Origin: Rheum nobile
Lineage: Eukaryota > Streptophyta > Magnoliopsida > Caryophyllales > Polygonaceae
NCBI GenBank assembly: GCA_027886185.1
Contig: WOAB01000158.1
Location: 62,001 to 126,000 of the forward strand
DNA length: 64,000 nt
Direction: 5' to 3'
The translations under genes were made by a program, and so were the position numbers. The notes beneath the pieces are model-generated. The model did no database searches, was not told the DNA's origin, and worked only from the letters and a program-made list of their open reading frames with translations. Each line of letters opens with the position of its first letter. Position 1 is the first letter of the stretch. Shown piece after piece: positions 10,330 to 22,474 of the stretch.

Positions 10330-12055
10330 AAACAATGTCTCAAAAGAACTCTCTAATATGTTTGAGTCCCTTGGCCCGAGTGTGACTGTCATGCTTGGGC
10401 CTAGACATGGGCTTGGTCAAAGGATCTGCAATATTGTCGTCTGTGTGCACCTTGCACATCCTCACATCACCTCTATCAATGATATGTCTGATCAAGTGAT
10501 ACTTCCACAGAACGTGTCTGGACTTGGAGCTAGAGCTAGGTTCCTTGTCTTGAGCAATGGCGCAATTGTTGTCACAATAGATGTCAATGGCTCTAGTAGT
10601 TCTAGGAACGACACCGAGCTCAGCTATGAACTGCCTAATCTAGACAACCTCCTTAGCCGCTTCACCAGCAGTAATGTATTCTGCCTCTGTTGTAGAATCT
10701 GCTATTGTCCCTTGCTTCGAGCTCTTCCAGCTGACGGCTCCTCCATTCAAAATGAAGACGTATCCAGACTGAGATTCAAAATCATCTCTGTCTGTCTGGA
10801 AACTCGCATCAGTATAGCCCTTGACGACCAGCTCGTCATCATCTCCAAATATCAAGAGATCATCCCTAGTCCTTCGTAAGTACTTCAGGATGTTCTTGGC
10901 TGCACACCAATGTGCATCACCCGGGTTTGATTGGTACCTGCTACACATGCTCAAAGCAAACGCAACATCTGGGCGAGTACAAGTCATTGCATACATTATG
11001 GATCCTATGGCTGAGGCATAGGGAATCCTGCTCATCCTCTCAGTTTCACCAGGTATCTTAGGACACTGGCTCTTGCTGAGATGTAAGCCATGCTGCATAG
11101 GCAAGAACCCTTTCTTAGAGTTCATCATATTGAATCTCCCAAGGACCTTATCTATATAAGTTCCCTGACTCAGACCAATAAGTCTCTTAGATTTATCTCT
11201 ATAGATCTTAATGCCTAATATGTACTCAGCCTCTCCCAAGTCCTTCATTGAGAAATACTTCTTAAGCCACTCCTTAACTGTCTCCAGCATAGGAATGTCA
11301 TTCCTAATGAGTAGTATGTCATCCACATACAGAACTAGTAAGGCCACTTTACTCCCACTAAACTTCTTTTAGACACATGGCTCTTCTTCACATCTGATGA
11401 AGTCAAACTTTTTGACCACTTCATCAAAGCGAAGATTCCAACTCCTGGATGCTTGCTTAAGTCCATAAATGGACTTCTTAAGCTTGCATATTCTCCTAGG
11501 GTTTTCTGGATCCTCAAAACCTTCTGGTTGCATCATATATACGTCCTCTTTTAAATACCCATTTAGAAAAGCGGTCTTGACATCCATTTGCTAAATCTCA
11601 TAATCATGATAAGCGGCAATTTCTAGGAGTATCCTAATGGACCTGATCATAACGACCGATGCGAACGTTTCATCATAGTCAGTACCATGAACCTGTCTAA
11701 ATCCTTTGGCAACTAGTCTTGCCTTATAGACATAAATGTTTCCATCCTTGTCTGTCTTGATCTTAAAGACCCATTTGCATCCAATGGGTTTTACCCCATC
11801 AGGCAAATCTATCAAGTCCCATACTTGATTTTCAGACATGGAGTCCATTTCGGATTTCATGGCTTCCAGCCATTTCTCGGAGTCGGGGTCCGCCATCGCT
11901 TGCTTATAGGTCACAGGCTCATTGTTCTCTAAAAGTAGAACGTCAATGCTAGCAGTCAAGAAGTAATCCTCATAACGCCTAGGCAGCTGCCTTAGCATGT
12001 CTGATCTCCAATGTGGTCCAACAATAGGAGAGATTTCAGCTGCTGGGTTGACCAC
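10330..12055 (-). pseudogene. Copia reverse transcriptase and RNase H
   Basis: Reading on the minus strand, the RT starts with the conserved NQVWDLIDLP and CKWVFKIK segments (11591-12055), continues with MDVKTAFLNGYLKEDVYM and KSIYGLKQASRSWN (11369-11587), and has the catalytic YVDDILL near 11325 (10640-11347). RNase H follows with TEAEYITAGEA and then IYCDNNCAIAQ further down. The protein copies RNA into cDNA in virus-like particles. A stop at 11588-11590 and a further break between the YVDD frame and the preceding segment show that it is dead. Confidence 0.85.
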
Positions 12056-12088
12056 ATCTGTATGTGGGACCTCATGTGCTTCATTAAC

Positions 12089-13434
12089 TTAAGGAATTGC
12101 ATCTTGGATTTGGACGGTTTCCCTTTGAGAAGGTACGCCCCCAAATTCAAGTTCCTCAGTGACATCATCTATGTCCTCACTTTGTTGGGTTTGTTGCTCA
12201 GCTTGAATCTCATCAAGCTGAACATTTCTCCCACTTGGCTTCTTGGAAAAGAAGTCCTTTTCCAAAAAGACACTATCCCGAGCAACAAACACTTTGTTCT
12301 CAGCGGGATTGTAGAAATAATATCCCCTTGTTTCCTTGGGATAACCTATAAAGAAGCATTTGTCTGATTTGGGTGCTAGCTTGTCAGATAGTAAACGCTT
12401 TACATAAGCCTCGCATCCCCAGACCTTCAGAAATGACAAGTTAGGAACCTTTCCATACCATATCTCATGTGGTGTCTTGTCAACTGATCATGACAGAGTC
12501 CTGTTTAGTGTGAACGCAGCAGTGGTGAGGGCATATCCCCAAAAGGATGTAGGAAGATCAGCAAAACTCATCATTGAGCGGACCATGTCTAACAATGTCC
12601 TGTTCCTCCTCTCAGATACGACATTCAACTGTGGCATGCCTGGTGGCGTGCCTGGTCGAATTCTTGGCTCAGATATTCGCCCCCTCGATCTGATCAGAGT
12701 GCCTTTATCTTCTTGCCAGTCTGTGTCTCAACTTCATTCTGGAATTCTTTGAACTTTTCAAAGGACTCAGATTTATGCTTCATTAAGTAGATATACCCAT
12801 ATCTACTAAAATCATCAGTAAATGTAATGAAGTATCGATAGCCTCTCCTAGCTTCCGTGCTCATATGTCCACACACATCAGTAGGTATGAGAGCTAAGAG
12901 CTCATTAGTCCTCTCACTCGTACCAGTGAAAGGTGACCTTGTCATCTTGCCCATCAGACATGACTCACATGTTTCAAATGATTCTAAATCAAATGACTTT
13001 AGGCTACCAACTGTTTGGAGTTCCTTTATGCGTTTGATGCTGATGTGACCCAAGCGACAATGCCATAGATTGGCTTCACTTATGTCATTCGACTTTTGCT
13101 TCTTTGTATCAACGTTGAAAATTTCAGTTTTGAGATCCAGTATGTATAGTCCACTACTACTCACATGGGCTCGAGTATAGAAAGTATCATTCTTATAAAT
13201 GGAAAAACAATCCTTAATGATAAATTCATAACCCTCAAGGTTCAAAACTGAAATTGAAATCAAATTCTTAGTAATAGAAGCAACAAAATAACAATTATAA
13301 AGTTCTAAAAATAAGCCAGAAGGTAGAGGTAGACTATAATATCCAATGGCAAGTGCAGCAACCCTTGCTCCATTTCCAACGCGGAGATCTATCTCACCCT
13401 TCTGCAACCGTCTCCTATTTCTTAGTCCTTGCAC
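12089..13434 (-). pseudogene. Copia GAG-pre-integrase and integrase
   Basis: The frame 12694-13434 holds a GAG-pre-integrase zinc-binding segment (LWHCRLGHISIKRIKEL and CESCLMGKM) and the beginning of the integrase core (TDVCGHMSTEARRGYRYFI with FTDDFSRYGYIYLM). The C-terminal part with KVWGCEAYVKRL lies at 12089-12439. Between the two, about 250 bp are out of frame. Integrase inserts the cDNA into chromosomes. Two frames with stops make it a pseudogene. Confidence 0.8.
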
Positions 13435-13473
13435 ATTCGAAATAATGTGAAAACCACATCATGAATCTAATAT

Positions 13474-13749
13474 CTAAGAATGAGACTTGGTTGATAAGAT
13501 TTCAGTAACGTAAATACCTGAAGTGGAGACTGTTCCCCTCTTCTTTTCTTCCAGGTTTTTGTGACTTGCCTTATCCTCATCAGATGAGGTGGCAGTCAAC
13601 TCTGGGATGGGGGTTTTAAGGACATCCTCTTGTCCATCAGACCTGAGACTGATTCTCATATGTCTTTCCCAATCAAGGAAATGTGTGTCATTCAACTTGT
13701 TTTTCTCAACAATTGAGCGGAGGGTGAGTTTGAGGTGTTCAGAAGACAT
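13474..13749 (-). pseudogene. Copia gag remnant, internally deleted
   Basis: The ATG at 13749 opens MSSEHLKLTLRSIVEKNKLN and continues with FLDWERHMRISLR, the typical start of copia gag proteins. After about 60 residues it jumps to a KSHS-containing segment normally found near the gag-protease region. The CCHC zinc knuckle and most of gag and protease are therefore missing. The element depended on other copies for particles. Confidence 0.7.
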
Positions 13750-13759
13750 AGTAACTACA

Positions 13760-14198
13760 AAAACGGAATAAAATATGCAGATAAATTATGCTTGACATGC
13801 AAGAACTTAAAATTTGTACTAGCTATAAACAGTAAGTTATTGCACATTCTACTCAATTAAATTGTCCCTTGTGAGTAAAATGATTCCAAGATCCTATCTT
13901 AGATGAAACTCGAGCGTACTAAGGCACATCCCCAAGTCTCATGTAATCAAGGTAAGTAAACCCGTTACTAATTATAACACCTTATAATTCTTGGTTGATG
14001 GCCACATCTTATGTAAGACTCATCCTTATGCCGCAAGATCCAAAACTGAGCCCTTTGGTCTCTTGTTGAGTGTAACCATACCAAGGCAACATGCCCCTAT
14101 TAGACATACCCGCACTATCCCAAGGTCAAGGAAGGACACCTCGCTAGGATGAAAACTATCCAATGAATCCCAAGGGCCTCATGGTTATGATATGGAAA
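13760..14198 (-). other. Copia 5' leader, left part
   Basis: Non-coding sequence between the gag start and the Athila-like insertion. It continues at 26293 after the insertion (GGCAT target duplication at 14199-14203 and 26293-26297). Confidence 0.6.
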
Positions 14199-14783
14199 GG
14201 CATTGATAGCAGGCTTAAGTCGTATCACCTAATCAATCAAATAAAATCCTAGCAAAACCTAAACAAGTAGTTAGGGTAAGCAGGGGTCGAATCCACATAG
14301 AGGAAGGGATTAATCTATGTGTTGTTCGCATGCAATAGTAACAAGAAGGGGGAGTTGTAGGTTGGTTGGTCACAATTAAGTCAAACACAGCAAAGTATAT
14401 GATGAAAATATCAAAGAGAGAAAACACTTAGCCAAGTAATGTCCACATAAGTCATTCAAAGGTTGTTCCTTGATTACGCCCTATCTTCCTATTCGGTTAT
14501 TCATGTCCTGGTCTTGTGTAGATTAATAGGGAAACCATCCCTAAGAACCCTTACCAATGAATAACCCTAGCACCACTAGTGATTCAACCCAAAGGCAGCA
14601 ATGAACATAAGAATTAACCAGGATACACATAACACCTCAACCAGAAGCATTCAACATGTAATCAATTCCCTACATAGATAAATTCCACAGTGGCAGATAA
14701 GAATCTATGCTCGCTACTCGAACTAGAGCGTTAGCCCAACAGTTCCCTAGTATTAGCAATATGAATGAAAGCAATAAACCTAG

Positions 14784-16378
14784 TGTAACACCCCCAAATC
14801 TTAACCCATTTGGAAAGGTATTACCGCCAGTGACCCCAGTGTTCCTTACCGAAATCACCCAAGGCTTTACCCGGCACTTTCACTGAATAACAACAAGATG
14901 TATGCACAAGAGAAGATTCTGGAAGACTTACTCTTCACAGAAATCGACCCGAAAGAAGACTCCAAAGGAAATGAGTCTTTAAGGAAATATGACAAATCAG
15001 GAATGTTTACAGAATCAAACAACAACGATTAAAAGCTGAATGAGATGCTTCGGCTCACAACCAACCTCACCGCTTACAGCGAATCCAGATCGGAAGGAGA
15101 ACGTACTACATTCAAGTCTGGATCTTACAGAACCACATAACGATGATTTAAAAAAACCGACTAAGATGTTTCGGTTCACGACCAACCTCATCACTTACAG
15201 CGAATCCAGATTGGAAAGAGAACGTACTCTGATAAAAAGTCAAGATGAGCTTTCCTAGCTGCACTATTTACTTAGCTGCACTACTCGCCAAAGGTATATT
15301 AATTAAGTGCTCTCGGGCACCTTATCTTATTTAATTCCAAAACGATTAACACATTAAAAGCTTTTAATATATGTCCATGTCACACAGGACCCATATCTAA
15401 GGAATGAACCTCACCGAGTACAAACCTCTGAATCTACATCGAAAGAATGAACCTCACAAAGTCCAAACTTCTACTATCGCAGGGTCTTGCTCGCCTTTTA
15501 AAAGAATGAACCTCACTGAGTTCAAACTTCAACAATCGTTGGGTCTTTATCGCCCTTACAGTTATAAAGGAACGCGCATGGAACTCTCAGGATCCAGGCG
15601 TTCCTATAAATACTCGTGCTAACTTACAGTTACAACACAACCACAGTACAGGATAAATCCACATAAATGCCCGGAAGGCGATCACAGATAATAGTGTCGT
15701 TCTAACAGATATACAACCTATTATATGATTTTCCAAAACAGTTCATAAAACCAATTCCAGACAAACACAGTAATCATTCCAAATTAATTACTCAGATAAA
15801 CAACTGATAATTAATGTAAATATGGAACGATGAGCAAGAGCGAACCGCCACTTGCCTGAGTCCGCAGAGATTGAACGAAGTCTAACGACGGGATTCCGGG
15901 CTCGACACAGAGACGGATCTGCCAACTCCGGTACCCTCGATGATCGATTTGGCTCGTCTTTCGCCTTGCTTGGCTTCTAGGCGTTCGAGAGCCTCCAATG
16001 CCCTCTTGGCCACCGGAAATGACACTAAACGAGCTCCGACGATCCACTAGAGCTTTCCCGAGAGAGAGCGTTTTTGAGAGACGAGAGCTTAACAGCGCTT
16101 CCGCGTTTTTCAGCCCCTTTCACCCTCACCCAATGCTCTCTATTTATAGGCAAAATTAGGGTTGGAAGGGAGCTTGGGTAATAACCCATGGTTAACCAAC
16201 TTGTACTTTTGCCTCATGGATAATAGCTCTTGGACAATAACCTTTGGATAAAGAATCTTGTACTATTGCCCATTAGATAACAACTCTTGGGCAATAAACT
16301 TGTACCAATCTTAACCCGCATTAACAAAAGTCGTACACGAACGAGTACGAACTTCCAAAACATCTCGACTGTATAATT
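14784..16378 (-). repeat. Gypsy left (3') LTR, truncated
   Basis: It matches the right LTR except for a gap after the GGCTTTACC block near 14867 and loss of the segment following GACTGTATAATT at 16378. A minus-strand TATA box (TATAAATA) lies at 16141-16148. Confidence 0.8.
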
Positions 16379-16379
16379 A

Positions 16380-17725
16380 CGGGTACCCGAGGGTCCATCC
16401 GCCTCACGCATCACATAAAGACGTTGACTCTGATTTCCAGAAGCCATTGGGGCTTTCCCTTTATTCTGTGCAGTTGTCTGTATCGAAGGATTGGAAGTCT
16501 CTACTGGTTTAAACCTAGGTCTGTTGTTTGGATTAACAGACCCCTGATGTGACTCCGCTCCTTTCTGCATTCCCTGTCGACAGAACCTCTGCATATGTCC
16601 TTCCTTTCCACAACCAAAACAAGTCTTCTTCTCATTCCGACATGCAAAACTTTTGTGCCCAGAAGCACCACAATTGTGACACTGAATCACTCCGCTGCTC
16701 CAACCTGAGCCCCTGACAGAGTCAGACTGAGTTGTCTCGGTCTTAGCACGACCAGACTTCTCAAACTTGGTAGGCGATGCCGGTCGTTTGAATGAACCAA
16801 CCTGGCAATCCTGTTGCCCACCCTTTCCCTTAACTTGATTCTCCCGCTTATGAGCGGACTCCTCCAGTGTTACTTCCAACTTGTAGGCCGCATCCACGTA
16901 CTGCTCGAGAGTAGAGCATGCGTGGTGCACCATCCATGGTTTAATATCCGGGCTCATCCATTCATGGAAGTACTAGATCTTTTGTGCCTCACTGGATATC
17001 TGCGGTTCAACATACTACAACAAATGATTGAACTTGGTGGCGAGATCTGTCACCTTCAACCCTTCCGTCTTAGGATACAAGAACTCCTTGTGCTTCTCCT
17101 CCCTCATAGCTCGAGAGAAGAAACGATCCGTCATCTTGGTCTTAAACATTGACCAGGTCAACACCGGGCTATCAGCTAAGCCGGTACTCTCCCATCATTC
17201 ACTGGCTTCTTCCTTCAACTGTAGAGAAGCTATGTGCACTTTCTCTGCTTCAGTGCACTCAACATTACGAAACAACCGTTCCATATGTGTGAACCAATGA
17301 GCCACTCTGACTGGCTCTCCTTTTCCATCATAGCTGTCAGGTCTCATAGAGTTAATGGCCTTCAGAGCTCAGTCATACTCCCCTCTATTCCTGATCACGC
17401 CTCCCTGTAGTACCTGGTTCTCTTGTTCCTCAAACCTCGGAACTTCTGGAGGTACTGGCACTCCTTGTGCCTGAGGTGCGATTGGCCTCATTATCTCGGT
17501 GATTGCTTACAGAACAATCCCCCGAATTGTTGCGACTGTCGCTGCATCGAGCACTACTGGAGCGTCGGCCTGAGCTTGGCCATTGCCTCTTGGATTATTG
17601 TTGAAGACAGACTCACGCTCTCCTGACGGGTCTACATCAATCCTCGGGTTTGGTCTGGGGTCATTACTCGGCCCAGCACCAGCACGGATAACGTTCCTCG
17701 TGTTCACCATCTGTTTACCGATCAA
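16380..17725 (-). pseudogene. Gypsy gag polyprotein remnant
   Basis: The minus-strand ATG at 17725 gives MVNTRNVIRAGAGPSNDPRP. After several stops the capsid-like region is recognisable between 17500 and 16960, and 16380-16957 ends with two zinc knuckles, CHNCGASGHKSFAC and CFGCGKEGHMQRFC. Gag packages element RNA into particles; the CCHC knuckles bind it. The frame runs into LTR sequence at about 16378, where pol should begin. Multiple stops make it a pseudogene. Confidence 0.75.
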
Positions 17726-18143
17726 ATTCCAAGGATTTTATCACATTAATATCATTCTGATATATTTATCGTAATAAAATCAACTTAGAATAGATCAACT
17801 TGGTAATTTCTATTAATGGACTCAAACCGAGTTACTAGGTTCTACAACCTCAACTCACAACGAGCGAACTGGGAATCAAGCCTAACTGGAGATGGCGAAA
17901 CCACCTCGGCTTCTCCCGGGTTCCTCTGAAGAGAACATAATGCACCCATATCTAACGGGGCAACGGGGAAGGAATTAGTCTTTCTAGACATAGAAGCAAG
18001 CTTACTATATCAGACTGTACAGAAGACATGACTATGAACGGTGTTTTGAAATTCTTTTCACTTTGAAAATTCAGAGCCCTTTTAAAGCATTTTAAAAAAT
18101 GGATAAATGATTTATAAAATCCCAAACCCGTTTTAAAACCTTT

Positions 18144-18157
18144 GGCTCTGATACCAC
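18144..18157 (-). other. Gypsy primer-binding site
   Basis: The plus strand reads GGCTCTGATACCA just before the right LTR, so the element sense strand has TGGTATCAGAGCC, complementary to the 3' end of initiator tRNA-Met. It is separated from the LTR by a few bases. Confidence 0.75.
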
Positions 18158-18160
18158 AAC

Positions 18161-20359
18161 TGTAACACCCCCAAATCTTAACCCATTTGGAAAGGTATTA
18201 CCGCCAGTGACCCCAGTGTTCCTTACCGAGATCACCCAAGGCTTTACCGGTTTAAATACAATTCATGGAATACAATTGATACATAATGATCAAAGTATTC
18301 AAATCAAAACATCAATCAAATGAAACATGAGTTACGGGATTACATCCCAATCCCGAATAGGACGAATACAGAGTTTAAACAAAGTACAGCGAAAGTCTTA
18401 AACAAAGATATTACAAAAAGGGTTGTGATCGTAATGATCACCTGCCCAAGGATCTCAACCTGATTAAAAGAAATTATTAAAACATCCAAAAACAACCATC
18501 GTCTTCATAGTCAATCTAGTCTCCTCATATCTTCGCTCTATCTGATGTGCCGAATCGAACGGATGACACCAGCCCACATGCGGAGAACAATGTTCGTGGG
18601 TTAGTCTACTTGAATAGACTAGCAAGGGTAAAAAGCAGAGTGGTTCGAGTGATCGTAACCGTTTACTATCATTGTCCCTCGAATAATAACCGAAGGGACA
18701 ATACATAACCCGGCACTTTCACGGAATAACAACAAGAGGTATGCACAAGAGAAGATTCTGGAAGACTTAATCTTCACAGAAATTGACCCGAAAGAAGACT
18801 CTAAAAGAAATGAGTCTTTAAGGAAATATGACAAATCTGGAATGTTTACAGAATCAAACAACAGCGATTAAAAGCTGACTGAGATGCTTCGGCTCACAAC
18901 CAACCTCACCGCTTATAGCGAATCCAGATCGGAAGGAGAACGTACTACATTCAAGTCTGGATCTTACAGAACCACATAACGATGATTTAAAAAAACCGAC
19001 TAAGATGTTTCGGTTCACGACCAACCTCATCGCTTACAGCGAATCCAGATTGGAAAGAGAACGTACTCTGATCAAAAGTCAAGACGAGCTTTCCTAGCTG
19101 CACTATTTACTTAGCTGCACTACTCGCCAAAGGTATATTAATTAAGTGCTCTCGGGCACCTTATCTTATTTAATTCCAAAACGATTAACACATTAAAAGC
19201 TTTTAATATATGTCCCTGTCACGCAGGACCCATATCTAAGGAATGAACCTCACCGAGTACAAACCTCTGAATCTACATCGAAAGAATGAACCTCACAGAG
19301 TCCAAACTTCTACTATCGCAGGGTCTTGCTCGCCCTTTAAAAGAATGAACCTCACTGAGTTCAAACTTCAACAATCGTTGGGTCTTCATCGCCCTTACAG
19401 TTATAAAGGAACGCGCATGGAACTCTCAGGATCCAGGCGTTCCTACAAATACTCGTGCTAACTTACAGTTACAACACAACCACAGTATAGGATAAATCCA
19501 CATAAATGCCCGGAAGGCGATCACAGATAATAGCGTCGTTCTAACAGATATACAACCTATTATATGATTTTCCAAAACAGTTTATAAAACCAATTCCAGA
19601 CAAACACAGTAATCATTCCAAATTAATTACTCAGATAAACAACTGATAATTAATGTAAATATGGAATGATGAGCAAGAGCGAACCGCCACTTGCCTGAGT
19701 CCGCAGAGATTGAACGAAGTCTAACGACGGGATTCCGGGCTCGACACAGAGACGAATCTGCCAACTCCGGTACCCTCGACGATCGATTTGGCTCGTCTTT
19801 CGCCTTGCTTGGCTTCTAGGCGTCCGAGAGCCTCCAATGCTCCTCTTGGCCACCGGAAACGACACTAAACGAGCTCCGACGATCCACTAGAGCCTTCCCG
19901 AGAGAGAGCGTTTTTGAGAGACGAGAGCTTGACAGCGCTTCCGCGTTTTTCAGCCCCATTCACCCTCACCCAATGCTCTCTATTTATAGGCAAAATTAGG
20001 GTTGGAAGGGAGCTTGGGTAATAACCCTTGGTTAACCAACTTGTACTTTTGCCTCATGGATAATAGCTCTTGGACAATAACCTTTGGATAAAGAATCTTG
20101 TACTATTGCCTATTAGATAACAACTCTTGGGCAATAAACTTGTACCAATCTTAACCCGCGTTAACAAAAGTCGTACACGAACGAGTACGAACTTCCAAAA
20201 CATCTCGACTGTATAATTTTTCACTGAGAAAAATATTACAGATATAGAGCACATTACAGAATGTCTCAAACCTTCAGAATTAAATCCGACGTACCAAACT
20301 GGCACTCGGGAAAAATCCATAATTTCCAAAATAGCCTTACAAAATTACGGGGTATCACA
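18161..20359 (-). repeat. Gypsy right (5') LTR, full length
   Basis: 2,199 bp from TGTAACACCC to GGGGTATCACA. A minus-strand TATA box TATAAATA lies at 19981-19988. Downstream, AG-GCAAGTGG at about 19689-19699 resembles a GC-type splice donor and is kept in the other copies. Confidence 0.85.
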
Positions 20360-20751
20360 CCTAGGTGATCAATCTAGATAAACCAACAAACATCCAAATA
20401 AGAATTTGCTCAAGAGAAAAGATATAACTCAATAGGATAAGATAGATAGGAACAAAACCTCACAACCAGATGAATAAACTTATTCTTCTATTACCGGACT
20501 AAGCAAAAGAGGCTTAGCTCCTCATAAAGATGATGAACTCCAAAGGTGTGAAAAGTGGCAACGATGAATTGAAATTGCAAAACTAGAACTTGGAAAACTC
20601 TCCTTTAAACCTAATGCTAAAGAGAGTATATTTAGGGCCTCTAACAAATGACCTAGCCCAATAAGAAAAGAAACAAAATAAAATGGAAAAATAAGAAAAG
20701 AAATTAGAAAAGATAGACTCGGGAAAAGTCAGAACTTCCAGGGTCGACGAC

Positions 20752-20883
20752 CTGCGATCGCGGCCCATTTACCGCGATCGCGGCCTCTTGTGGCTCCGCG
20801 CTCTTCACATTCCTCCGCGCCTGCGGAAAACTCTCGACTTGCCCGAGGAACCGCGATCGCGGCACCCTTGCCCGCGGTCGCGG
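20752..20883. repeat. Quasi-palindrome array CCGCGATCGCGG (left Athila-like LTR)
   Basis: Four units: one-base variant at 20752-20763, perfect CCGCGATCGCGG at 20772-20783 and 20851-20862, and CCGCGGTCGCGG at 20872-20883. The array lies upstream of the TATA-like sequence in element orientation. The same array recurs in the right LTR at 25918-26046. Confidence 0.85.
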
Positions 20884-21128
20884 TTAATGCTCGGCCTTCA
20901 CTCATTGGCTTCGCCTCCTAACCTCTCGTCTTCACTTCCTTGGCGTCTTCTTTTGGTGGCTTCCTTCCTCATTGTCTCCTATGATATCCAAAATAGCTCA
21001 AACACCTCCAAAAACACCAGACTTTGCCCCCAAACGCCATACACAAGAATGTGTCTAAATCTACCCGAATGGCACCAATAAAACCCTCTAATAACTCTTA
21101 GTTAAGCCCTACAAAGTAGTGCTTATCA

Positions 21129-21143
21129 AACTCCCCCATGCTT
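21129..21143 (-). other. Athila-like polypurine tract
   Basis: The sense strand reads AAGCATGGGGGAGTT immediately before the 3' LTR start TGATAAGC. The same sequence precedes the LTR at 62636 in the related element. Confidence 0.8.
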
Positions 21144-22474
21144 AGACCTTTGCTCGTCCTTGAGTAAACTAAAAGAAAGTCTACTCCTCCAATGCATCAC
21201 CCAAGGTCTCAGGAAGCATGTCTCCAACTAAGAGTCACCTAACCCATGCCAAGCTCTTGGCACCAAACTCATTCACAACACATCCATAACTCAACAAGCT
21301 TAAGGGGCAAGCAGAGTACTTTCCCTAAGCTTAACCCGAACATCCAATGGTGTGAGTAACCTCTAATCCTAGCCTCCATCTATGACTCCTTATGCCTCCC
21401 AGAGTGACCTACCCGAATCCTCCTTATATCACCTCTTCTTATGTCTCCATGCCAATATGAGGATTCCTAAAATTCACTCTTCTTCTTTTCACTCATTTTT
21501 CCAAGGCGCCCTTTCGGATTTTCACCAAGCCACTCATAATTTTTTTTTAGATGTGCTCATAATATAACTCACATCACTCTAGACTAATTTTTACCCCAGC
21601 CTAATGCTGGTCCAAGCCACCTGCTTATTACCTAGGCCGCCCTTTCGGGTTTTCGACCTATCCCAGGATTTCAATTTTAGCCTTTTTTCAATTTTTGGCT
21701 CTTTTTCTTTTTCTTTTTCTCCTCAGCGACATAGGAAATATAAAACCCTCCCCCATGCTTAAACATTGCATTGTCCTCAATGTAATGAAAGACAAAAGAA
21801 TAAAGCACAGGGAAAAGAAGGGATAAGCTCACAAATGTCGCTGAGTCGGCATGGACACTTCCGTTGTTGCTGACGGTCTTCTCAATAAATGCCCAGGTCT
21901 CTGGTGTTGGGCGGGTGCCTCATCAATTCCAGCATCATCTTCTACCGTGCAACCATAAGGTACCACTTGGTGAGTAGTGGTTAAACAGTGATAACGGGGT
22001 TGCACGGCCTTCAAATACCACCAAAAATGGGCCCAGATATGAATGGGGTGTGGGCCATGAGTGGTCTTCCTTCGCAGTTGTCGACTGTGGGGCCGCCATC
22101 ATTGCCAAAAATTTGTGTAGCGAAAACTTCCTCTGTTGGCAACATGCGCACCCCTCTCCATGGTACTGCGGGACAGCTCGTACTCATACAACAACACATT
22201 TTTTTTTTGCCCCCCGTTTAAGGTTTTTTCGAGGATGACTAGTGCAAGGATAAGAGAGACTTACATTGGTGTGGAAACACCTTCTTCAATGAGCATGGGT
22301 CTCTTCCCTACAGGTTAGTCAGGAAAAAAAACAAAAAACAAAAACAAAGCAAAAACACTCCAAAAAATAATGCAAAACGAAGAAAGAAAGACAAAGGAAA
22401 AGATACATACATCTGGTTGCCTCCCGGACAGCGCCTTAGTTATTATCATGGCATGACATACCGCTTCATCCTTC
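21144..22474 (-). other. Athila-like 3' internal region
   Basis: About 1.3 kb between gag-protease and the 3' LTR without RT or integrase. A segment at 21830-22200 is similar to 61560-61915 in the related element at 60850, including GAAGGCCGTGCAACCCC and GGTTGCACGGTAGA on the sense strand. It may be the remains of a short 3' ORF; in this copy the frames are broken. Confidence 0.5.

Larger units (their letters stand above)
14784..20359 (-). mobile_element. Ty3/gypsy element of the TGTAACACCC family, pol deleted
   Basis: It starts TGTAACACCCCC, ends GGGGTATCACA and is flanked by CCTAG on both sides (14779-14783 and 20360-20364). The empty site survives in the sister LTR near 25527. The right LTR (18161-20359) is full length. 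The left copy (14784 to about 16378) has an internal deletion of about 460 bp and lacks its last 140 bp or so, joining directly to gag. Protease, RT and integrase were lost, presumably in one deletion that also removed the LTR edge. Confidence 0.85.
14204..21128 (-). repeat. Athila-like left (3') LTR with a nested insertion
   Basis: Removing the nested 5,576-bp element and one CCTAG copy leaves about 1,344 bp that match the right LTR almost base for base. It carries the quasi-palindrome array at 20752-20883 and a TATA-like AGTATATTTAGGG (minus strand) at about 20627. Confidence 0.85.

Noticed and set aside
15404..15622. Repeated NLTEYKP/NLTEFK frame, also at 19243-19461
   Set aside because: It is produced by internal repeats (AATGAACCTCAC) of the gypsy LTR and occurs antisense to the element; not a gene.
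18144..18157. TGGTATCAGAG sequences (also 27961, 29606, 51007) as tRNA genes
   Set aside because: They are primer-binding sites next to LTRs; no cloverleaf follows.
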